Assembly: GCA_002914845.1 (NCBI GenBank)
Contig: JXTC01000073.1
Coordinates: forward strand, 800,777 to 864,776
Source: Trema orientale
Lineage: Eukaryota; Streptophyta; Magnoliopsida; Rosales; Cannabaceae
Reading direction: 5' to 3'
Length of the DNA: 64,000 nt
Below are positions 59,155 to 64,000 of the stretch, piece by piece (position 1 is the stretch's first letter; each line of letters starts with the position of its first letter). The notes beneath the pieces are model-generated. The model worked only from the letters and a program-made list of their open reading frames with translations, was not told where the DNA came from and searched no databases. The position numbers and the translations under genes were made by a program.

Positions 59155-59172
59155 TCCCCAGTAGAGTCGCCT
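59155..59172 (-). other. Primer-binding site of Tat/Ogre type
   Basis: The minus strand reads GGCGACTCTACTGGGGA. From memory, Tat/Ogre elements carry a PBS close to TGGCGACTCCGCTGGGGA, complementary to tRNA-Arg. It lies 9 bp inside the LTR end at 59181. Confidence 0.6.
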
Positions 59173-59180
59173 TTTATTTA

Positions 59181-59357
59181 TGTTCGTGGTAATTCCTGAA
59201 TACTAAAATTATGTACTTTCTTGTGTGTTACTCAAAAGATTAAAACAATATAATTTATCATAAAACTCTAGGATAAGATATAGATATAGGACATAAATAA
59301 CTAGGTTAGTTATAGAAAAATATACACATTTACATAAAAGCTGGTAATTAAATAAGT
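59181..59357 (-). mobile_element. Truncated 5' LTR end of the Tat/Ogre-like element
   Basis: The minus-strand end ...CCACGAACA and the next about 150 bp match the end of the LTR at 13047-13200 (TTACTTGTGTG, AAAGATTAA, CTAGGATA). It is cut at 59357 by the copia LTR, so the copia element inserted into it. The rest would lie beyond the window's right edge. Confidence 0.55.
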
Positions 59358-59638
59358 TGTGAAACCAGGTCTGGAAGGGAGAAAGAAACACTATAGAACC
59401 GTAATTCTTTTATTAAAAACTGATTACTATAATGTACAAAATGATTCTTATTTAAAGGCACTGAACATGGAATAAAATCCCTTAGAATCAGTTCAATAAA
59501 AACAGCAAATAAACTCCTAAATAACATCCTTATAAAATAGGGATTATTATTTGAAAAACTTTAAAGAAAAGATCAGCTAACAGATTAACTCCTGAAATCT
59601 CGGCTAAAGAAGATTCAAATGAGTTTCAGATTTTAACA
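59358..59638 (-). mobile_element. 3' LTR of the Ty1/copia element, 281 bp
   Basis: On the minus strand it starts TGTTAAAATC directly after a purine-rich tract (complement of CTCCCCCTC at 59639-59647) and ends GGTTTCACA. TG...CA termini and this length suit copia LTRs. The five bases beyond (59353-59357, TAAGT) would be the target duplication, but the other side lies outside the window. Confidence 0.65.
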
Positions 59639-59645
59639 CTCCCCC

Positions 59646-60130
59646 TCAAGCTGAGTGATAGACATCGTACATCCTCAGCTTGTTCAACAATTTTTCAAAC
59701 ACTTGTCTACCTAGACTTTTTGTAAGGAGATCAGCAGCTTGTTCAGAAGATGCAACATATGAGATGCAAATAGTTCCATCTTCGATCTTCTCCTTAAGGA
59801 AATGACGATCAACTTCAACGTGCTTGGTCCGGTCATGATGGACAGGGTTATGAGCTATGCTGATTGCTGCCTTATTATCACAAAATAACTTCATTGGCTG
59901 ATTTCTTGATATGTGAAGTTCTTCTAACATTAGCTTTAACCATATTAACTCACATACTCCATTGGCTAAGGCTCCAAGTTCAGCTTCTGCACCACTTCTA
60001 GCCACAACAGACTGCTTCTTGCTTCTCCATGTTACTAGATTTCCTCACACAAAAGTACAATATCCTGAAGTAGATCTTCTATCTATAACTGATCCAGCCC
60101 AATCAGCATCCGTGTAAGCTTCAAATGCTT
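59646..60130 (-). pseudogene. Copia RNase H, broken
   Basis: The frame reads 'SGAEAELGALANGVCELIWL', 'KLFCDNKAAISIAHNPVHHD', 'KHVEVDRHFLKEKI' and 'AADLLTKSL', the copia RNase H pattern, ending near the polypurine tract. A one-base insertion near 60125 and a stop near 60047 separate it from RT. Confidence 0.9.
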
Positions 60131-61086
60131 CTTACATCTCCTTTCTTGAAGAACAGCCCTTTTCCAGGACAACCTTTTAGATACTTCAGAATACGATACA
60201 CAGTTTCCATATGTTCTTCGTATGGTGTATGCATGAACTGACTTACTACGCTAACTGCAAAAGCAATGTCAGGTCGAGTATGTGAAAGATATATTAGCCT
60301 TCCTACAAGACGTTGGTATCTTCCTTTGTCCACAGCTATACCTGTTCTTAGATCTCCAATTTTCACATTAGGATCCATTGGAGTATCAACTGGTTTACAA
60401 CCCAGCAAACCTGTTTCTTTTAGCAAGTCTAGAGTATATTTCCTTTGTGATACAGATATTCCCATTCTATTCCTTGCAACTTCCATACCAAGAAAATATC
60501 TGAGTCCCCAAATCTTTGATTTCGAAGTCAATGGCTAGTTTCTTCTTAGGTCTCGCCATCTCAGTAGAGTCATTTCCGGACAAAATGATATCATCTACAT
60601 AGACAATAAGTATGGTTACTTTACTCCCCATGTATTCGTAGAATAATATATGGTCTGAATGGGCTTGCGAGTATCCTTGAAGAAAAATTGCTTTGGTAAA
60701 TCTGTCAAACCAAGCTCTAGGAGACTGTTTGAGACCATAGAGAGACTTTTTTAATTTGCATATTTGATCGCCTTTGTCTTTTTCCTTGAATCCTGGAGGA
60801 AGGTCCATATAGACTTCTTCTACAAACTCTCCGTTAAGAAATACATTCTTGACATCTAGCTGTTGGAGTTCCCAGTCTAAGTTTGCAGCAAGGGAGAGAA
60901 GAACACGAATGGTATTCATCTTAGCCACTGGAGCAAAAATCTCTCGGTAGTCAATCCCATAAGTCTGTGTGAATCCTTTGGCAATGAGTCTCGCCTTGAA
61001 GCGTTCAACAGACCCATCTGACCGGTATTTTATGGTAAACACCCATTTACAACCAATAGGGGATACTCCATGAGGTTTTTTTTACA
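60131..61086 (-). pseudogene. Copia reverse transcriptase, frameshifted
   Basis: Contains 'FKARLIAKGFTQTYGIDY', 'FAPVAKMNTIRVLLSLAA', 'QLDVKNVFLNGE', 'LYGLKQSPRAWF' and the catalytic 'VYVDDIILSG'. A shift near 60505 breaks the frame at 'EIKDLGT', and the next frame continues 'RYFLGMEVARN'. Another shift near 61080 lies in a run of eight A. It would copy the element RNA into DNA. Confidence 0.93.
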
Positions 61087-62940
61087 ACCTCCCAAGTCTC
61101 ATTTTTCTCAAGAGCTTTCATTTCATCAATTACTGCTTCTCGCCACTTTGGGTGCTGCATGGCTTCATCAATGGTTTTAGGAATCTCATTTTCTGCCAGA
61201 TTAGTGACAAAGGCTTGCAAAGATGGTGACAAGTGATTATAAGAGACAAAATTAGCTATAGGATATTGTGTGCAAGATCTCACACCCTTCCTTAAAGCTA
61301 TTGGGAGCTCAAGATCACTAAATTGAGAATGATTAGGCACCATACCTAAACTCGGGGTAGATGTATGACCGTGTTCGATCGACACAGGTAGGTTTTCTAC
61401 CCTTTGAGTTGTCCTCCGGCGTGAATAAACACGCAGTTCATGTTGTGGTTGCGTGTTTTCCCCTTGTTGTGTGTCTCCCCCTTGCTCGGATTGCTCACTA
61501 TTATATGGAGGCATCGTTAGCAGATTAGGTATAGATTTATTCTGGGGTTCGGGAAAATTTTGTTGAACTGAAGATGATGAAGAAAGGTCCAAACTAATAG
61601 GAAGAGACCAAAAATTTTGTTCTTCATTCTCTATTGTCTCCCTCTGAAGAGAATTTTTGGGATAAAAGGGTTTATTTTCAAAAAATGTTACATCCATTGA
61701 CACATAATATTTTCGTTTTTCTGGAGAATAACACTTATACCGTTTTTGTGTTGCTGCATATCCCAAAAAAATGCATTTTATTACTCTTGGCTCAAGTTTA
61801 TTTCTATTGTGTTCATGAACATGCACAAAAGCAGTACAACCAAAAACTTTTAATGGGAGAGAAGTGAAAGATCGAGTGTGAGGAAAAATATTTGTGAAGG
61901 TATCCAATGGAGACTGAAATTGAAGAACATTTGAGGGCATTCGATTTATTAGATAACATGCTGTAAGGACCGCATCCCCCCAAAAGTGTTTTGGTGTATT
62001 GGTGGTGAACATAATTGATCGAGCGACTTTCTTTCGGCAATTCCATTTTGTTGTGATGTGTTGGTGCAAGTGCTTTGGTGAATGATCCCATGTTGTAATA
62101 AGTATCCCCCAAGAATAGAATTGAAATATTCTTTTCCATTATCAGTGTGAAGAATTTAGATATTGGAGTTATACGGATTTTTAATCATGGAATGGAAATT
62201 TTTAAACACTTGTTCAGTGTCAGATTTTTCTTTAAGCAAATACAACCAACAAATATGAGTATGATTATCAATAAAGGTTATAAACCAATTTTTGCCATAA
62301 TGATTATGAATTCTAGAAGGTCCCCAAATATCACTATGAACCAAAGAAAAAGGCCTAGAAGCTTTATATGTCTTTGAGCGAAACACAACTCTTTGATGTT
62401 TAGCAAACTGACAAATTTCGCATTGAAAAATATCTTTATTTCTAAACAAGGAAGGAAATAAATGTTTTAAATAAGGAAAGCTTGGATGACCTAATCGACG
62501 ATGCCATAACATAGCTTCTTCTTCTCTAGGGGGTTCACGGTTCACAGTAAGAACTTGTTTATTCACTCCTTTATTCTTCTCAAAGTAGTATAGCCCTCCG
62601 GCTTCTCTAGCACTGCCAATCTTCTTCCCCGAGTTCTGGTCCTGAAATTCACACGCAGTTTGTGAAAAAAAGGCTAAACAATTGTTATCACGTGTTATTT
62701 TACTCACTGACAAAAGATTATAGGATAGTTTTGGGACATGCAAAATAGATTTAAGAATAAGATTTGGACTTATTTCTATTGTCCCTATTCCAGCAATGGC
62801 TGAGTGACTTCCATCAGCAACAATAATTTTGAGACTTTCTGAACTTGGAACGTAGGAAGAAAAAAAGTGGGAACAACCTGTCATGTGATCAGATGCGCCA
62901 GAATCTATAATCCATGGTTCAGGATCAGCCGTGGCGCAAC
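61087..62940 (-). pseudogene. Copia protease and integrase, interrupted
   Basis: The protease motif 'PWIIDSGASDHMTG' lies near 62900. Next is the pre-integrase domain 'LWHRRLGHPSFPYL' with the His/Cys pair 'CEICQFAKHQR'. The integrase catalytic residues sit in 'LVHSDIWGP', 'LHTDNGKEY' and 'NGIAER'. A TAA at 62156-62158 precedes the second Asp. A small deletion near 62030 removes part of the helix after the Glu, joining to 'VARSIMFTTNTPKHFWG'. The C-terminal region with 'CIFLGYAATQKRYKCYSPEKR' is readable to about 61090. Confidence 0.93.
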
Positions 62941-64000
62941 TAAGAGCCGATGGAAAGTTACCTTTCTGAGCCAACAAGGAGTTGCTCGGCTGTTTTTGTA
63001 GAATCAATAGCTTGTAAAGTTGCTGGAGCTGCTCCTTGGTAATAGTGATACTGCTGCTGTTCTCAACAGATCTCAATTGGGACTGATCGGGTGTGGCTTG
63101 AAAAGCTCTTGAATCCCGCTTGGTATTCTTGTTATCACGCCAATTTGTTGGTCTTCCATGGAGTTTCCAGCATGTATCTCAGGTGTGATTTGTCCTTTGA
63201 CAATGATCACACCAGAGATTATCACGTTTTGGTACTCTTGTATCATTCTGAGATATATTTTCTTGGCCACGGGAAAGATCAGGCCGGCGGACAGCAAGAG
63301 CAGAAGAATCAGATTGAATTGTGGAATCACCTAACATAACCTTTTTTCGGTACTCTTCCCTCCTAACTTCAGCGAAAATATCTTTAGTCATAGGAAGAGG
63401 TTTAGTGCCCAGCAGACGCCCTCTAACCTCATCCAGGTCTTTGTTTAACCCTGCCAAGAAATCATAGGCCCATTGTTTTTCAACCAGTTTATAGTACTTG
63501 TCTCCACAGTCACTGCACCAATCACACGTATCAAACAGATCCAACTCTTGCCAAATCTGTGTTAGGGCCGCATGGTAGGTGGTAACATCTAATCCTCCTT
63601 GTTTCAGATTACGGGCATGATCTCTCAATTTGCATAGTTGTGCCGAGTTGTCCAGATCTGAGTAAGCACGAGTAACTTTATCCCAAAGTCTTTTTGTAGA
63701 GGTATGGACAAGATATAGAGCACCAATATGATCTTCCATGGAGTTTATCAGCTATGCTATAACCATAGCATTATTTATATCCCAAGTAGAATAGTGCGGA
63801 TCCTTAGGATTAGGCTTTAAAATCGTTCCATCAATATACCCAATTTTTCCTTTGCCGCGAAGAACAATCTGGACAGATTTTGACCATTGGACAAAAAATT
63901 TTCCATGAGTTTGAAAGAGGTAATTTGAAGAGAAGAATTATCAAGTTGAGTAGTGGGAGCAATTGTAAGGCTGGGCAAAGAGGCTTCAGCAGGAGTCTCC
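62941..64000 (-). pseudogene. Copia gag (UBN2/Retrotran_gag type), partial
   Basis: Readable phrases are 'LRGKGKIGYIDGT' and 'DPHYSTWDINNAMVIA' (63760-63880), then 'STKRLWDKVTRAYSD' and 'ELDLFDTCDWCSDCGDKY', and the zinc knuckle 'CDHCQRTNHT' broken by TGA at 63179-63181 just before 'DTCWKLHG'. This is the copia gag with a CX2CX4HX4C knuckle. The N-terminus is cut by the window edge. A TAG near 63749 is another disablement. Confidence 0.9.

Larger units (their letters stand above)
59358..64000 (-). mobile_element. Ty1/copia retrotransposon, minus strand, right end beyond the window
   Basis: Domains run gag, zinc knuckle, protease, integrase, RT, RNase H, LTR, read from right to left, which is the copia order (integrase before RT). 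At least four stops and four frame breaks disrupt it: TAG near 63749, TGA at 63179, TAA at 62156, a deletion near 62030 and shifts near 61080, 60505 and 60125, among others. It cannot move by itself. The 5' LTR and the start of gag are outside the window. Confidence 0.95.

Noticed and set aside
1-64000. CRISPR arrays, operons, riboswitches and prokaryotic defence systems
   Set aside because: The sequence is plant nuclear DNA. The short tandem repeats lack the regular repeat-spacer pattern, and no prokaryotic gene cluster is present.
1-64000. tRNA or rRNA genes
   Set aside because: No complete cloverleaf-compatible tRNA or rRNA segment was seen. The A/B-box matches at 28735 and 49605 are partial and better explained as SINE-like.

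Overview
This window looks like nuclear DNA from a flowering plant, almost certainly a eudicot. The evidence is low GC with long A/T tracts, GT-AG introns, three multi-exon genes belonging to plant families, and a dense mix of Ty3/gypsy, Ty1/copia, hAT, Harbinger and LINE debris. I cannot name the species from the sequence alone. One unresolved base (n) lies at 27511.

Three host genes form a compact block from 23.5 to 46.2 kb. (1) A ULP2-type SUMO protease on the + strand, 23763-34176: 16 coding exons, 951 codons plus stop, with the His/Asp/Cys catalytic motifs in place and a 21-codon upstream ORF whose stop overlaps the main start codon. (2) A GDP-fucose O-fucosyltransferase-family protein on the + strand, 35823-39394: 10 exons, 519 residues, a predicted type II Golgi membrane protein. 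(3) An MSL2/MSL3-type plastid mechanosensitive ion channel on the - strand, 40262-45234: 13 coding exons, 712 residues, plus an intron in the 5' UTR. Genes 2 and 3 converge, about 0.87 kb apart. In all three, the exon lengths sum to a multiple of three and the phases agree at every junction, so the models are internally consistent. I see no evidence that the three genes act in one pathway.

The left side (1-23.5 kb) is repeat-rich. It holds long LTR-like blocks, a hAT-type element with a 2.17 kb LTR inside it, and a degraded chromovirus-like gypsy element (16.5-21.1 kb) with LTR, primer-binding site, gag, protease, RT and RNase H. A second LTR of the same family lies inverted at 9.8-11.1 kb. 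There is also an LTR of a second family (13.0-14.2 kb), an array of about 210 bp tandem repeats, and remnants of an unidentified spliced gene. The right side (46.5-64 kb) has two minisatellites, a Harbinger (Tourist-like) MITE with TTA target-site duplications, a LINE ORF1 (DUF4283) relic, and inverted relatives of left-side sequences. It ends in a broken Ty1/copia element on the - strand that runs off the right edge and was inserted into an older Tat/Ogre-like gypsy element.

I did not find anything that I would call a new biological system. The most interesting items are the overlapping uORF on the SUMO protease, the hAT MITE with a perfect 8 bp target duplication, the dyad-containing 73 bp minisatellite, the inverted LTR pair, and two related copies of an unidentified exon-like sequence.
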